DNA from: Clostridia bacterium
Lineage (GTDB): Bacteria; Bacillota; Clostridia; Christensenellales; Aristaeellaceae
Reading direction: 5' to 3'
DNA length: 64,000 nt
Assembly (NCBI GenBank): GCA_017470145.1
Contig: JAFUFB010000019.1
Span: forward strand, 1 to 64,000
The notes under the pieces were generated by a model. The model had not been told where the DNA came from. It worked only from the letters and a program-made list of their open reading frames with translations, and ran no database searches. The position numbers were made by a program, and so were the translations under genes. Positions 52,141 to 61,406 of this stretch are shown here, piece by piece (positions within the stretch are counted from its first letter, which is position 1; every line of letters begins with the position of its first letter).

Positions 52141-55100
52141 TCAATACCAAATTTTCAGCAGTCCCTTCCCCAGATCCAGCCAGGAAACAGGGGCCATGAT
52201 TCCGCTGACATAGGGGAACAACAGCGCCATGGCGCCGAAGGCCAGCAGCGTCACGAGGAGCATACAGATGCGTCCCGTTTTCCGGTTCCCCAGCCGAATC
52301 TGATCCATCAGCAGGGTTAGGGCCAGAATCAGGAAGGGCACGCTGGCAAAGTAGTGATAGATATAGGTTCCCCGGGGAACCAAGGTCCAGGGCAAGTATT
52401 GGGCCAGGAAGCCGATCAGGAGGAAGACCAAATTGGTATCCAGGCTGGCGGGGGCCAGGGCGGATTGCGGTTGGAGAGAAATGATTTCATTTCGGTTCCG
52501 AATCCAGCACCAGCAGCAGAGTATCAGCGCCGGGATGCCGCCCCACCAAACGACCGGATTTCCGAAGGCGAAAATGCTGAAGGAAAGTTCGTTGTTAAAG
52601 ATATACTGCTTGGTGGAATAGAACATGGGCTTTCCCATGACGGGCCATTCATACCAGGGAGAATAGAAGGGATGATCCATGCCCAACCCCGGAGTGGAAT
52701 GATAGTTAAACATCCCCTGTTGGCTCTGGATCAGGGCATGGAGATAATCCCCGATGTTCGTAAAATGCCGATAGGCAAAATAGGGCAGATAGCTGATAAC
52801 ATAAATGGCCGCGGGCACGGCTACGAAGAACAGCAGGCACCAAAGGCATAGCCGTAGGAAAACACGGAGGGGTGGCTTCGCTGTTTCTTTCGCTTTCACG
52901 CTTTCCGCCCCACGGGCCCGCAGCATCCGGAACCCATGCCAGAAATACAGCACCGCCAGCCCTGCTCCGGCATAAATGCCAATCCATTTGCTGGCAATGG
53001 AAAGCCCCATGCCCAAACCGCTGAGCCCCAGGTCCGTCAGAACTCTGCTTCGCTTCTCCACCCTCCAGTCAGTCTGGAGGAAGCGGAGCATGAAGAAGAA
53101 GGCCATCAGGATAAAGAGCACCGGAAAGCTGTCGATGGTCGCGATCTGGGTTTGGGTCAGATGCATACAATCCAGCGCGAACAGACCGCAAGCAAAGGCC
53201 GCGACTGCGGTGGATTTGGTCATCTGTTTGGCGATCAAATAGATCAGCGCCAACATGGCCACGCCGGCCGCCGCGCCCGCGAAACGCCATCCGAAGGGGG
53301 TCATGCCGAACAAAGCGACGCCCCAGCTCATGAGCACCTTGCCCAGGGGCGGATGGCTGGTTTCATAGGGAGAAGAGCCTTGCAGGAATTCCCAGGCGGT
53401 TCTGGCGTGATAAATCTCATCAAAATAGGTGGAATTCCACCAGGAAGGCTGTGCCACCGCGGGGTTTTCTTCTCCTTCCGCCTCCAGGGCCTCGGCGGAG
53501 AAATAGATGGGCATGGCCTCGAAGGTATCCTGTTCGTCGATCAGAGCAGAAGGATCGGAATAAAGGGAGGACTCTAAATCCCCTTCCTGACGATCCACCA
53601 GGCTCACGGGCAGGACATGTCCTTCCGCGTCCCGGAAGAGCACTTCACAAAGGGCCAGATTGATCTGATGGGCGGTAATGCGCACATATCTACCGGAGAA
53701 CCAGTGACGATTGCTGCCATAGCTGCGGGTTCCATCCCCCTGCTGGGTGCTGTCGGTCACATACTTCCACTTCCAGCATTGCCCCTGATCCATCTGGGCC
53801 CAGGTCTCGTCCCGCCAGGATTGTCCATCCTCGCTGACGGCGACGCTGAAATCATATCGGCTGACCCGGGCGAAATAGAGCATGGCGAAGCTATCCTGGT
53901 GTTCTCCCAGATCCAGCACCACATTCTCGGTGTATTCCGAGGAGGTCCAGGCGGTTTGAGGCGCCTTGCGGCTTCCCAAGGTGGAGAAGGTGATCAGGGA
54001 ATAGATCGCCAGGATCCCGCACAGCGCCAAAGTATCCCAGCGCCGCCAGTGCAGCTGATTATCCTGGGGTATATCATCCCGCATCCACCGGACAAGCTGT
54101 TTTTCCGGCGCTTCCGCCGGGGAAAGGGCCAGATCCAGCCCCACCCAAACGGCGTACAGCGTGATGAGGCAATTGATGGCGGATAGGATCATGGCCAGCA
54201 CATAGGTGTCCTGATTCAGATGCCCCAGGCTGGAACCTAGCCGAATGCTGTTGTCCAAAACGACGCCTTCATTGACGAACATGGTGCAGGTCATTGTTAA
54301 CAGGATGACCAGGATTCGCCGATCCCGCTGCTGCCCCAAGGCCAGGGCGAAGAGCAGGAAGGCGGGGAAAAGATACCGTTCATGCATCTTGACGCCGAAG
54401 ACGTACAGCATCAGGAACAGGAGCCCGCCCAAATAAGGCAGGAAGGAAATCTCTCCTTTGCGCAGGTACAGGCTCAGGACCACCAGGAAGGCGAAAACCA
54501 TGGCCCCCGTGCCCACCTGTCCCCAGCTTCCTCCGGAAAGGGCGCAGAAAAGGAACCACCCGCATCCCACCAGGGAAAGGCATAATTCCACCCAGGTATA
54601 TTTCCAGCGTTTCTTGCACAGCAGATGATAGCAGACACCGTAGGTCCCGGCGCCTGCGGCCAAAAGCAGGGACGCAGCCAGCGGCGCTTTATTCCCAATG
54701 GCGTTCCAGTTCCCCTTCAGCAGATAATAGAAATTCGCGGTATTGACCGTGGCATAGGGATAGGAAGCCAGGGTTCCGGTGTATTGATCGATCAGCCAGA
54801 AGGGCTCTTGCCGCAGGCTGAAGGGAATTACCACCACCAGCAGCATGGCGATGGCTGCGATGATTCCTCGAACCATTCGCTGCCGGGCTGCCTTCTCCCG
54901 AACCCAAATCAGAATCATCGCCGCCAGGCCCAAAAAGCCCAGCATCAGTGCTTGGGGCTTGACCAGGGCGGAGAGCATGTAGCAAGGCAGGCATAGCTCC
55001 CATTTTCCTTCGATGGCATAGATGGCCACCAGCAAAATCAGCAGCGTCAGCGCGCTGTCCATCTGGCCCCAGGCGGCGCTATTGAGGATGGTCACCGGAT

Positions 55101-56262
55101 GGAAGGCCAGCAGCAAAAGATAAATCCGGCGCGTCAGGTTGGAAAGCTCCGGTTTCTTCCGGGCCAGGAAGCGATCCAGCACCACGCAGCTGAGGATGTC
55201 GCAAAGCGCCGGGAAGAAACGATAGACCACCCGAACCATGCCGTTGCTCATGCCGGGAATCCACTGGCAGATCAGGGCGTTCAAGCCCAGGATGTAGGTA
55301 TAAACCGGGGGATAATCACAGAAGCTGGTTTCCGGATAGAAACCCACCGGGCCATAGGCAGCCATGGTGCCGCCCCAGGAGGTGAAGCAATTCACGTCCA
55401 CCATGTAACCCAGGACGAAGAAGCTGATCACCAGCCGCAGCAGGAAGGAAGCTGCTAACCCAGCATAAAATAAACCATGGTACGTTTTGCCGATTTGGAA
55501 GGTGTTTTTGGCTTGCTTTTTTCGCAGCCACTGCGCCAGCAGCATGGCCGCCAGGGTATAAGCCAGCGCCAGCATGATGAGCCGGGGCCAGGCCGGCGAC
55601 GCGGTGTCTCCCGAGGAGATTTCTTCCTCCTCAGCGTAATAGCTGACGCTTTGCTGCTGATACCATCGGGCGGCGATGCCGTCCCCCGGGACCACGTTGA
55701 CCTGCTCCAGACGTAAATCATCAAACCAAGCTTTTCCCCGACTTTCCCCGCTGTATCCCCCTAACCGGGCATACAGGGTGACGGAGGTTTGATCCTCCCC
55801 CGTCTCTCCGTACCATTCGATATATTGCCAGCCTTCGCTGGTCGCAAACACGCTTTCACTGAAGGCGTACAGCCCTTCGATGGACAGATTGGCACCCCGA
55901 CCATCCTCCACCCCTTCGGTACGGATATAGCCGCTGAAGCGGTAGAGGCTTTCCGGTTCCACCGATACTTTCTGAGCGAAGCGGGCGTCATTTTCCCCAA
56001 TATTCCGAATCGCCGCGGCTTGCGATCCATCCACCGCGTCCTCCTGGGAGACGGAGAAGACGGTATACCCCTCATCCAGCACATAGGCGTCTGCTTGCCA
56101 ACCAGCGGGCATTCCTTCGCTATCCAGGACTTCAAAGCTGCCGTTCTCCAGCAGGTTTTCCGCCTCGGCTACGCCCAGAAGGGCAAAAAGCAGGCACCAA
56201 AGCGCGGCAAGAAGAACGGCCACTCGATGAAGCCGTAAAAAATGTCCATGCAGTAATTTCAA
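52141..56262 (-). CDS. Giant membrane protein: CBM-like domain, two GT-C glycosyltransferase modules and a discoidin-like domain
   Basis: 1,373 residues, bitopic to polytopic. A signal-like segment (1-34) is followed by a carbohydrate-binding-like beta domain (35-190: N-L-L-E-N-G-S-F-E, W-F-D-D-L-R-L-E). Residues about 225-760 are a multi-pass GT-C region with Y-M-V-D-V-N-C-F (Asp near 289) and D-Y-P-P. About 780-905 resembles a discoidin/F5-8C domain (S-V-A-V-S-E-D-G-Q-S-W). Residues 935-1373 are a protein-mannosyltransferase (GT39-like) module with F-D-E-I-Y-H-A and S-H-P-P-L-G-K. GT-C enzymes use polyprenyl-phosphate sugars at the outer membrane face. The TTG start overlaps the yraN stop. 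It is an intruder in the yraN-comM order. Confidence 0.85.
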   Translation of the reverse strand: MKLLHGHFLRLHRVAVLLAALWCLLFALLGVAEAENLLENGSFEVLDSEGMPAGWQADAYVLDEGYTVFSVSQEDAVDGSQAAAIRNIGENDARFAQKVSVEPESLYRFSGYIRTEGVEDGRGANLSIEGLYAFSESVFATSEGWQYIEWYGETGEDQTSVTLYARLGGYSGESRGKAWFDDLRLEQVNVVPGDGIAARWYQQQSVSYYAEEEEISSGDTASPAWPRLIMLALAYTLAAMLLAQWLRKKQAKNTFQIGKTYHGLFYAGLAASFLLRLVISFFVLGYMVDVNCFTSWGGTMAAYGPVGFYPETSFCDYPPVYTYILGLNALICQWIPGMSNGMVRVVYRFFPALCDILSCVVLDRFLARKKPELSNLTRRIYLLLLAFHPVTILNSAAWGQMDSALTLLILLVAIYAIEGKWELCLPCYMLSALVKPQALMLGFLGLAAMILIWVREKAARQRMVRGIIAAIAMLLVVVIPFSLRQEPFWLIDQYTGTLASYPYATVNTANFYYLLKGNWNAIGNKAPLAASLLLAAGAGTYGVCYHLLCKKRWKYTWVELCLSLVGCGWFLFCALSGGSWGQVGTGAMVFAFLVVLSLYLRKGEISFLPYLGGLLFLMLYVFGVKMHERYLFPAFLLFALALGQQRDRRILVILLTMTCTMFVNEGVVLDNSIRLGSSLGHLNQDTYVLAMILSAINCLITLYAVWVGLDLALSPAEAPEKQLVRWMRDDIPQDNQLHWRRWDTLALCGILAIYSLITFSTLGSRKAPQTAWTSSEYTENVVLDLGEHQDSFAMLYFARVSRYDFSVAVSEDGQSWRDETWAQMDQGQCWKWKYVTDSTQQGDGTRSYGSNRHWFSGRYVRITAHQINLALCEVLFRDAEGHVLPVSLVDRQEGDLESSLYSDPSALIDEQDTFEAMPIYFSAEALEAEGEENPAVAQPSWWNSTYFDEIYHARTAWEFLQGSSPYETSHPPLGKVLMSWGVALFGMTPFGWRFAGAAAGVAMLALIYLIAKQMTKSTAVAAFACGLFALDCMHLTQTQIATIDSFPVLFILMAFFFMLRFLQTDWRVEKRSRVLTDLGLSGLGMGLSIASKWIGIYAGAGLAVLYFWHGFRMLRARGAESVKAKETAKPPLRVFLRLCLWCLLFFVAVPAAIYVISYLPYFAYRHFTNIGDYLHALIQSQQGMFNYHSTPGLGMDHPFYSPWYEWPVMGKPMFYSTKQYIFNNELSFSIFAFGNPVVWWGGIPALILCCWCWIRNRNEIISLQPQSALAPASLDTNLVFLLIGFLAQYLPWTLVPRGTYIYHYFASVPFLILALTLLMDQIRLGNRKTGRICMLLVTLLAFGAMALLFPYVSGIMAPVSWLDLGKGLLKIWY

Positions 56263-56624
56263 AATCTCATGCCTCCTGGCTGAAATGCGTTAGGAACATG
56301 GAGGATCCCCTCCTGGTTGATCTCGATGACATCGAAGCGCATATTCCGCTGCAGCCATCCATGCTTCATCAAATAGATCATGGCGGTACGAGCGATTTTA
56401 CGCTGCTTGGCTGGGGTTACGGAGCTCAGGCCCTGTCCCGCCTGGGGGGCGGAAAATCGGGCCTTCACCTCCACAAAAACCAGGGTGTCCCCTTCTTCCA
56501 TGATCAGATCAATTTCTCCGCTCTTTTCCCGATAGCGCCGCTCCATGCATCGCATCCCCTTTTTGCACAGGAACTGCTCAGCGATTTTTTCTCCTTGGAG
56601 TCCGGTTTCATAGGTTGCTTTCAT
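56259..56624 (-). CDS. yraN: YraN family endonuclease-like protein (UPF0102)
   Basis: A 121-residue protein of the UPF0102 family, with a restriction-endonuclease-like core: G-E-K-I-A-E-Q-F-L, R-Y-R-E-K-S-G-E-I-D-L-I-M-E and L-V-F-V-E-V-K-A-R. The E-I-D-L and E-V-K motifs keep the acidic and lysine residues of that fold. Its biological role is not known. It overlaps rnhB by 4 bp (ATGA). Confidence 0.9.
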   Translation of the reverse strand: MKATYETGLQGEKIAEQFLCKKGMRCMERRYREKSGEIDLIMEEGDTLVFVEVKARFSAPQAGQGLSSVTPAKQRKIARTAMIYLMKHGWLQRNMRFDVIEINQEGILHVPNAFQPGGMRF

Positions 56625-57232
56625 GACACAAAATGCCCAATAAAGGTCCTCCGATGCAGGGGGGTCGGCCCCTTCTCCCGCAGGGCGGCAATATGCTCCG
56701 CGGTTCCATAGCCTTTGTTCTTCGCGAAGCCGTACCCGGGATAAACCTCCTCCAGGGCGCGCATCTCCCGATCGCGGGTTACTTTGGCTACGATGCTGGC
56801 CGCCGCAATGGCATAGGAGGTGGCGTCCCCTTTGATGATGGCGACCTCCCGCCCGGGAAGCCCCAGGCCCTTTACCGCGTCCACCAGAAAAATCTCCGCC
56901 GGTGCGCTGGCGGCGGCCTGGCGCATGGCCGCCTTGGTGGCTTCCAGGATGTTCATCTCGTCAATCTGCGCGGGAGAGCAGCGTCCGATGCCCACGAAAA
57001 GGGCAGCCTGCATGATCTCCTCGTACACCTTTTCCCGCCGGCTTTCGCTCAGCTTTTTGCTGTCATCAATCCAGGGGATCACCGGTGTGGAGGGCATGAT
57101 GACGCAGGCCGTGACCACATCCCCGGCCAGGGGGCCGCGGCCCACTTCGTCCATCCCGGCAACCACGCCCGGGAATTGAGCGTCATAGGCCATCAGGGTC
57201 TGGCTCCGAGCCAGATGATCGATCTTCCCCAT
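56621..57232 (-). CDS. rnhB: Ribonuclease HII
   Basis: A 203-residue protein: G-M-D-E-V-G-R-G-P-L-A-G-D-V (the D-E pair), L-S-E-S-R-R-E-K, D-A-V-K-G-L (Asp) and a Y-A-I-A-A-A-S-I-V-A-K-V-T-R-D metal-site helix. It removes ribonucleotides from DNA. ATG 57232 is the start that matches homologues; it lies inside the rbgA 3' end, a 50-bp overlap. Confidence 0.94.
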   Translation of the reverse strand: MGKIDHLARSQTLMAYDAQFPGVVAGMDEVGRGPLAGDVVTACVIMPSTPVIPWIDDSKKLSESRREKVYEEIMQAALFVGIGRCSPAQIDEMNILEATKAAMRQAAASAPAEIFLVDAVKGLGLPGREVAIIKGDATSYAIAAASIVAKVTRDREMRALEEVYPGYGFAKNKGYGTAEHIAALREKGPTPLHRRTFIGHFVS

Positions 57233-58085
57233 GGGGTACGCTCCTCTCCTGCGGCGCTTCCAGGCTGATCCGGCCCAGTTTGCCGCCGCGAAACTCATCC
57301 AGCACCACGCTGCAGCAGCGATCATAATCCAGTTCGTTCCCCCGCAGCAGGAACCCCCGCCCTCGACACACGGCATCCATGAGCTCCACGCCCCGCAGGG
57401 TGGGGTCCGACACATGGAATCGATCCGCCAGGCTCTGGGGCGCGATCTCCGCCAGGTCGTTCAGCAGGGAAAGGGTTAAATCATCCAGATTCAGCACGTC
57501 ATCCTTGATGGTCCCCAGATAGCTGAGCCGCCGGGCGGCCTGCTGGTCATTCAGTCGGGGCCACAGCAGCCCAGGAGTGTCCAGCAGTTCCAGATAAGGG
57601 GTAATCTTGATCCACTGATTGCTGCGGGTCACGCCGGGCCGATCCCCGGTTTTGGCGATGCTGCCGCCATGAAGGCGATTGATATAGGTGCTTTTTCCTA
57701 CATTGGGAACGCCCACCACCATGGCGCGTACCGTTTTGCGTACTCCCCGGCTGGCTGCTCGATCCACGGCAGCCTGGGTCGCCCGCTGAATGGCGGTCAA
57801 GGCCTCCTTCGCCCGCAGATTCTTGGCCTGCACCAGGATGGCTTCCAGCCCTTGTTTTCGGAATTCAGCCAGCCATTTACTGCTGACGTTCGGATCCGCC
57901 AGATCCGCCTTGTTTAGCAGCAGTATGCGATTTTTCCCTCGGATCATGCGATCCAGATCCGGATTCCGGCTGGAAAAGGGCAATCTTGCGTCGCATAGCT
58001 CGATGATCAGATCCACCTTGCTGATCTGATCCTGCAGCAGGCGCCGGGTTTTGGCCATATGCCCCGGATACCAGTTAATTTCCAT
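57183..58085 (-). CDS. rbgA: Ribosome biogenesis GTPase RbgA (YlqF)
   Basis: A 300-residue circularly permuted GTPase: the order is I-N-W-Y-P-G-H-M-A-K, N-K-A-D-L (G4), then G-V-P-N-V-G-K-S-T-Y-I-N (G1, about residue 122) and D-T-P-G-L (G3). The C-terminal part binds the 50S subunit in late assembly. The last 15 residues are read through the rnhB start region. Common partner of rnhB in Bacillota. Confidence 0.95.
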   Translation of the reverse strand: MEINWYPGHMAKTRRLLQDQISKVDLIIELCDARLPFSSRNPDLDRMIRGKNRILLLNKADLADPNVSSKWLAEFRKQGLEAILVQAKNLRAKEALTAIQRATQAAVDRAASRGVRKTVRAMVVGVPNVGKSTYINRLHGGSIAKTGDRPGVTRSNQWIKITPYLELLDTPGLLWPRLNDQQAARRLSYLGTIKDDVLNLDDLTLSLLNDLAEIAPQSLADRFHVSDPTLRGVELMDAVCRGRGFLLRGNELDYDRCCSVVLDEFRGGKLGRISLEAPQERSVPHGEDRSSGSEPDPDGL

Positions 58086-58131
58086 CGATATTGTTCATCC
58101 TTTAATTGCTCTGACCGTTTATGTGGGGGCC

Positions 58132-59643
58132 TTATTCCTGGATCGCCGCAGCCAGCGGGGACAGATTAACCCCCTCCAGGCCTTCCAGCTCCTGATACAG
58201 CGCCTGCAGCATGTATTTCACGCCGCCGGGCACATCGCTTTCGCAGTTCAGGGGCATCACAGGGTCATGCACGCTGAGACGCAGCAGGAACCATCCCGCG
58301 TCCGCCTGCCCAGCCAGGTCGAAGGAGATCCGAATCCCCTCCCGATTATCCGGCGCCACCTGCCATTCCGGATGCTTCTCCGCAGCGGCCAGGGTCAGAG
58401 CGATGGCTTCCTGTCCCTTGGCTCGGAAATCCTCCGCGGTGATATTCAGGCGAATCTCCCGGCTTTCCACCGGCTCCGCCAGATCCGCGATGAGGCTGCC
58501 CAAGGTCTTTCCTTCCCGCTTCATTTCCATGGCCTTCACGATCAGCACCGTTACCAGATACATGCCGTCATCCAGAAAGTGATTCTCCTCCAGGGCGGCA
58601 TGTCCGCTGGTTTCAATCGCCAGGGGGCAATGGACGCCCTGCTGGTTCAGCCGGATGGCTTCATCAATGACGTTGCGATAGCCGCGCTTGAAGCGGTAAT
58701 GCTCCCCCCCGTGGGCGGAAATGAATTTCTTCAGCCCGCTGGAGGTAACGCTGTCCGTCACGATGGTAATCCCCTGCTCCTTCTCCAGCAGGATGGCGCT
58801 GATGAGAGCGATGAGGCGGTTCCGATTGATTTCCTGCCCATCCGCGCCTACGATGGCCGCGCGATCACAGTCCGTGTCGAAAATGACGCCCAGATCCGCT
58901 CCGCTGTTCAGCACCGCGTTTCGCAGGCTGGCGATGGCCTCCGGGTTTTCCGGGTTAGGAATATGGTTGGGGAACATGCCGTCCGGCTCCAGAAATTGGC
59001 TGCCCTGGGTGTCGGCGCCCAGGCTTTGCAGCAGGGTGGCATAGAAGCCTCCCGCCCCGTTCCCCGCGTCCACGGCGATATGCAGCCCGGCCAGAGGCTT
59101 CTCTTCCTGGGTGCCCAAGCCCTGGCGAATCCGCTCCGCCAGCTGGTTCATGTATTCCGGCAGGAAAGCCCTTTTTTCGTATTTGCCGGTGGGTTCCTTT
59201 TCCAGCGGTCGTAATGACTGGGCCGCTGCCAGGAGCTCTTCGACCTCCCGGCTCTCGATGCCTCCCTTCGGGGTAAAGAACTTGAGGCCGTTCCGATCCC
59301 AGGGATGATGACTGGCCGTCATCATGATGGAGCCATTGGGCTGGAATCCCGGGGTCAGAATCGCCATAAACATGGCGGGAGTGGTGCACATGTCAAAATC
59401 CAGCACCTGGGCGCCGGCCCGGAGAATGCCATCCGCCGTGGCGGCCAATAGCTTTTCCCCGGTCACGCGGCTGTCCCGCCCCAGGGCGATAGTAATCTGA
59501 TTGATCTCTTTTCCTTGCTCCCGGGCTAACTTGTGCGCAAAGGTCATGCCCAACGCCCGGGCGACTTCCTCCGTAATCATTGCGCCGTCGCCGCAGGCCT
59601 TGCCTCGTACATCCGAACCGCTTTTCAGCTTCAGCCAATCCAT
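58132..59643 (-). CDS. Phosphomannomutase/phosphoglucomutase
   Basis: A 503-residue alpha-D-phosphohexomutase: T-A-S-H-H-P (phosphoserine loop, about residue 110), D-T-D-C-D-R-A (metal loop; family consensus is D-x-D-x-D-R), and E-T-S-G-H-A-A-L (sugar loop). It interconverts hexose 1- and 6-phosphates; glucose 1-phosphate would feed glgC and mannose 1-phosphate would feed glycans. The sugar cannot be told from motifs. RBS AGGAGGAAAAGCAGG. 32 bp after the DUF2461 gene. Confidence 0.9.
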   Translation of the reverse strand: MDWLKLKSGSDVRGKACGDGAMITEEVARALGMTFAHKLAREQGKEINQITIALGRDSRVTGEKLLAATADGILRAGAQVLDFDMCTTPAMFMAILTPGFQPNGSIMMTASHHPWDRNGLKFFTPKGGIESREVEELLAAAQSLRPLEKEPTGKYEKRAFLPEYMNQLAERIRQGLGTQEEKPLAGLHIAVDAGNGAGGFYATLLQSLGADTQGSQFLEPDGMFPNHIPNPENPEAIASLRNAVLNSGADLGVIFDTDCDRAAIVGADGQEINRNRLIALISAILLEKEQGITIVTDSVTSSGLKKFISAHGGEHYRFKRGYRNVIDEAIRLNQQGVHCPLAIETSGHAALEENHFLDDGMYLVTVLIVKAMEMKREGKTLGSLIADLAEPVESREIRLNITAEDFRAKGQEAIALTLAAAEKHPEWQVAPDNREGIRISFDLAGQADAGWFLLRLSVHDPVMPLNCESDVPGGVKYMLQALYQELEGLEGVNLSPLAAAIQE

Positions 59644-59675
59644 CCTGCTTTTCCTCCTCTTGATGTGAAGTCTTT

Positions 59676-60356
59676 TTATTCCATTTCATCGCAAATCCCC
59701 TGCAGGGTTTGATACAGGGGCGCCAGGGCCAGAAAATCCTTCTTCATCTCCCGGGCCAGGCGATCCGTAAAGGCCCAGCCGTATTCCGGCGCCACCTTTC
59801 CGACATACATGTCCTTCGCTGTGTACCAACGGGCCAGGCGGGGCGGAATTTGCGGCGGCACTGCCATGCGCTTAAAGTAATTCCCACCGAGTCCCATTCG
59901 GCGCTCCGGCAAATCCATATCGTCGATCATCGCCAGGATCCCCGCTGGATTCGCTTCCATCTTCTTTCGGAAGATGTCCATCAGCTCCCGATTTTCCCCC
60001 CAGATACCCATGCCCCAGTCCAGCCGGTCCGGCCCGAATTCGCCATAGAGGAAGACCGATTTTTCCCGGGGCTGGGCCGCCCGGCGGAAGAGGAACCACA
60101 GGTGATCCCGATAGGGGCTCTTGTCCTTGCTGAAGCGGGTATCCCGGTGGATACGGCTCAGGCATTTATAGGGACGCACCTCCATTAGGGGATCGATCCT
60201 TTGGGCCGTGGGCGCCAGATCCTCGATCAGGGCGTAGAAAGGCTGCTGCACCACTTCTACATAGCGATCATGGTTTTCGTGAAAGAAATCCGTATAGTTA
60301 TGGAAACGCAAATCCAGGAAAAACTGGACCGTATCATCTGTGAATCCGGGAAACAT
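59676..60356 (-). CDS. DUF2461 family protein
   Basis: A 226-residue protein with the DUF2461 (TIGR02453) layout: F-L-D-L-R-F-H-N-Y-T-D-F-F, R-I-H-R-D-T-R-F-S-K-D-K-S-P-Y-R and L-Y-G-E-F. The family's function is unknown. ATG 60356 was chosen because GGGGAGGTGCGGA ends just before it; an upstream ATG adds six residues. It is the first gene of the long minus-strand run. Confidence 0.88.
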   Translation of the reverse strand: MFPGFTDDTVQFFLDLRFHNYTDFFHENHDRYVEVVQQPFYALIEDLAPTAQRIDPLMEVRPYKCLSRIHRDTRFSKDKSPYRDHLWFLFRRAAQPREKSVFLYGEFGPDRLDWGMGIWGENRELMDIFRKKMEANPAGILAMIDDMDLPERRMGLGGNYFKRMAVPPQIPPRLARWYTAKDMYVGKVAPEYGWAFTDRLAREMKKDFLALAPLYQTLQGICDEME

Positions 60357-60385
60357 TCCGCACCTCCCCTTCAAAAATCCTTTCT

Positions 60386-60414
60386 ATTATATGCAATTTG
60401 ATACAGGAATGCAA
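60386..60414 (-). promoter_or_regulatory. Promoter of the DUF2461-pgm-rbgA run
   Basis: On the minus strand TTGCAT (60414-60409), 17 bases, TATAAT (60391-60386). Confidence 0.78.
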
Positions 60415-60467
60415 ACTCCGATAAAAAAAGGCACAAAAAAACCGCCAGACGGGGATCTTCCGTAAAA

Positions 60468-60522
60468 CAGTATTAGACCAAAATTCAGAAAAGGCATCTG
60501 CGTACCGGATTGGTCAATACTG
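60468..60522. repeat. Imperfect inverted repeat before tnpV
   Basis: CAGTATTAGACC (60468-60479) and GGTCAATACTG (60512-60522) are inverted repeats with a one-base gap, separated by 32 bases. AATTCAG and CTGAATT inside and beside them form a second, overlapping pair. It may mark the end of the TnpV-bearing element or fold in its leader. Confidence 0.45.
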
Positions 60523-60542
60523 AATTATGGAGGAAAAACACT

Positions 60543-60920
60543 ATGAAATCTCTGTTTGAAGAATTTGGCGGCACCTACACCTTGGGCAAAGACGGCATGT
60601 ACTATCCAAACCTGATGATTGAGGAAACTGATCAGCGCTCCATTGGGAAATGGGGACGGATGCACAGGGAATACCTGAAGGAGCAGCACCCGAGACTTTA
60701 TCAGCGACTCATTCTAAACGGAACTATGGGCAGACATCTTGCCTATGCAGACGGAAGAGCGACAGCGATGCTTGAAAGCTTGATAACACAGATGGTTAAG
60801 CAAGAAGGCGTCACGGAACAGCTCAAGGCAGAGCAGCCCATGGTATGGGTGGGCAGGATGAACAGTATTCGTAGTCGAGCCGAAGAGATTGTCATGGAAG
60901 AAGTCATTAATACCCTGTAA
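60543..60920 (+). CDS. Transposon-encoded protein TnpV
   Basis: A 125-residue protein of the TnpV family found in small mobilisable elements of gut Firmicutes: G-G-T-Y-T-L-G-K-D-G-M-Y-Y-P-N-L, I-G-K-W-G-R-M-H-R-E-Y-L-K-E-Q-H-P-R-L-Y and a tail of A-M-L-E-S-L-I-T-Q-M-V. It is not a transposase and its role is unknown. ATG 60543 follows GGAGGAAAAACACT. No recombinase is beside it, so it is probably a remnant. It opens the accessory segment. Confidence 0.82.
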   Translation: MKSLFEEFGGTYTLGKDGMYYPNLMIEETDQRSIGKWGRMHREYLKEQHPRLYQRLILNGTMGRHLAYADGRATAMLESLITQMVKQEGVTEQLKAEQPMVWVGRMNSIRSRAEEIVMEEVINTL

Positions 60921-60974
60921 AACAAAGCAGCCGCTGGTATGATCGCGCAGACCATGCCAGCGGCCTTTGTTTTT
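60921..60974 (+). terminator. Long hairpin terminator after tnpV
   Basis: AACAAAG (60921-60927) and GCCGCTGG pair with CCAGCGGC and CTTTGTT, followed by TTTTGGG. The stem starts one base after the tnpV stop. Confidence 0.75.
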
Positions 60975-61050
60975 GGGACAATAGGATTGTATGATTCTCG
61001 TGATTGTGGGCGAAACTATCCTTCAGCTTATAAAGCAGGCAGGGATTACG

Positions 61051-61081
61051 GCGCTTCACCTTCGGGTGAGGCGTTTTTTTG
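61051..61081 (+). terminator. Rho-independent terminator in the accessory segment
   Basis: CGCTTCACC (61052-61060), loop TTCG, GGTGAGGCG (61065-61073), then seven T. No gene ends just before it, so it may close a deleted gene or a small RNA. The gap 60975-61161 shows nothing else. Confidence 0.8.
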
Positions 61082-61161
61082 TGGTGGAATTTGGGTGCAG
61101 ACTGTGGTATTATAAATAGAACGATTAGTGCAATTTGTGAACTTGAAGCAAGGAGGGTTCT

Positions 61162-61380
61162 ATGCTCCGAAATAACATCGAATTGGACGTAAAAACGAAA
61201 TGCATTGAGGAGAAGGTCAGCCAGCATCAGGTAGCCGAAAACATCGGCACTTCAGGAACTTACATTTCCCGCCTGATCAATCATCCAGAGAAGATCGTCA
61301 ATAAGACTTTCCTCGCTATGATGGAGGATCTTGGGTATGATGTGCAGTTGACTTATGTGAATCGGGAAAACGCTGAGTAA
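61162..61380 (+). CDS. Small XRE family (Cro/CI-type) DNA-binding protein
   Basis: A 72-residue single-domain helix-turn-helix protein: C-I-E-E-K-V-S-Q-H-Q-V-A-E-N-I-G-T-S-G-T-Y-I-S-R, split as the two helices V-A-E-N-I-G and G-T-Y-I-S-R-L-I-N. AAGGAGGGTTCT precedes the ATG. A weak -10 (TATAAA or TATTAT near 61110) lies upstream. The target is unknown; it may regulate itself and the acetyltransferase 26 bp downstream. Confidence 0.82.
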   Translation: MLRNNIELDVKTKCIEEKVSQHQVAENIGTSGTYISRLINHPEKIVNKTFLAMMEDLGYDVQLTYVNRENAE

Positions 61381-61406
61381 AATCGGAATTTGTAGGAGGA
61401 AACAGA

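Noticed and set aside
60543-60920. A transposase
   Set aside because: TnpV proteins have no catalytic motif of transposases or recombinases.
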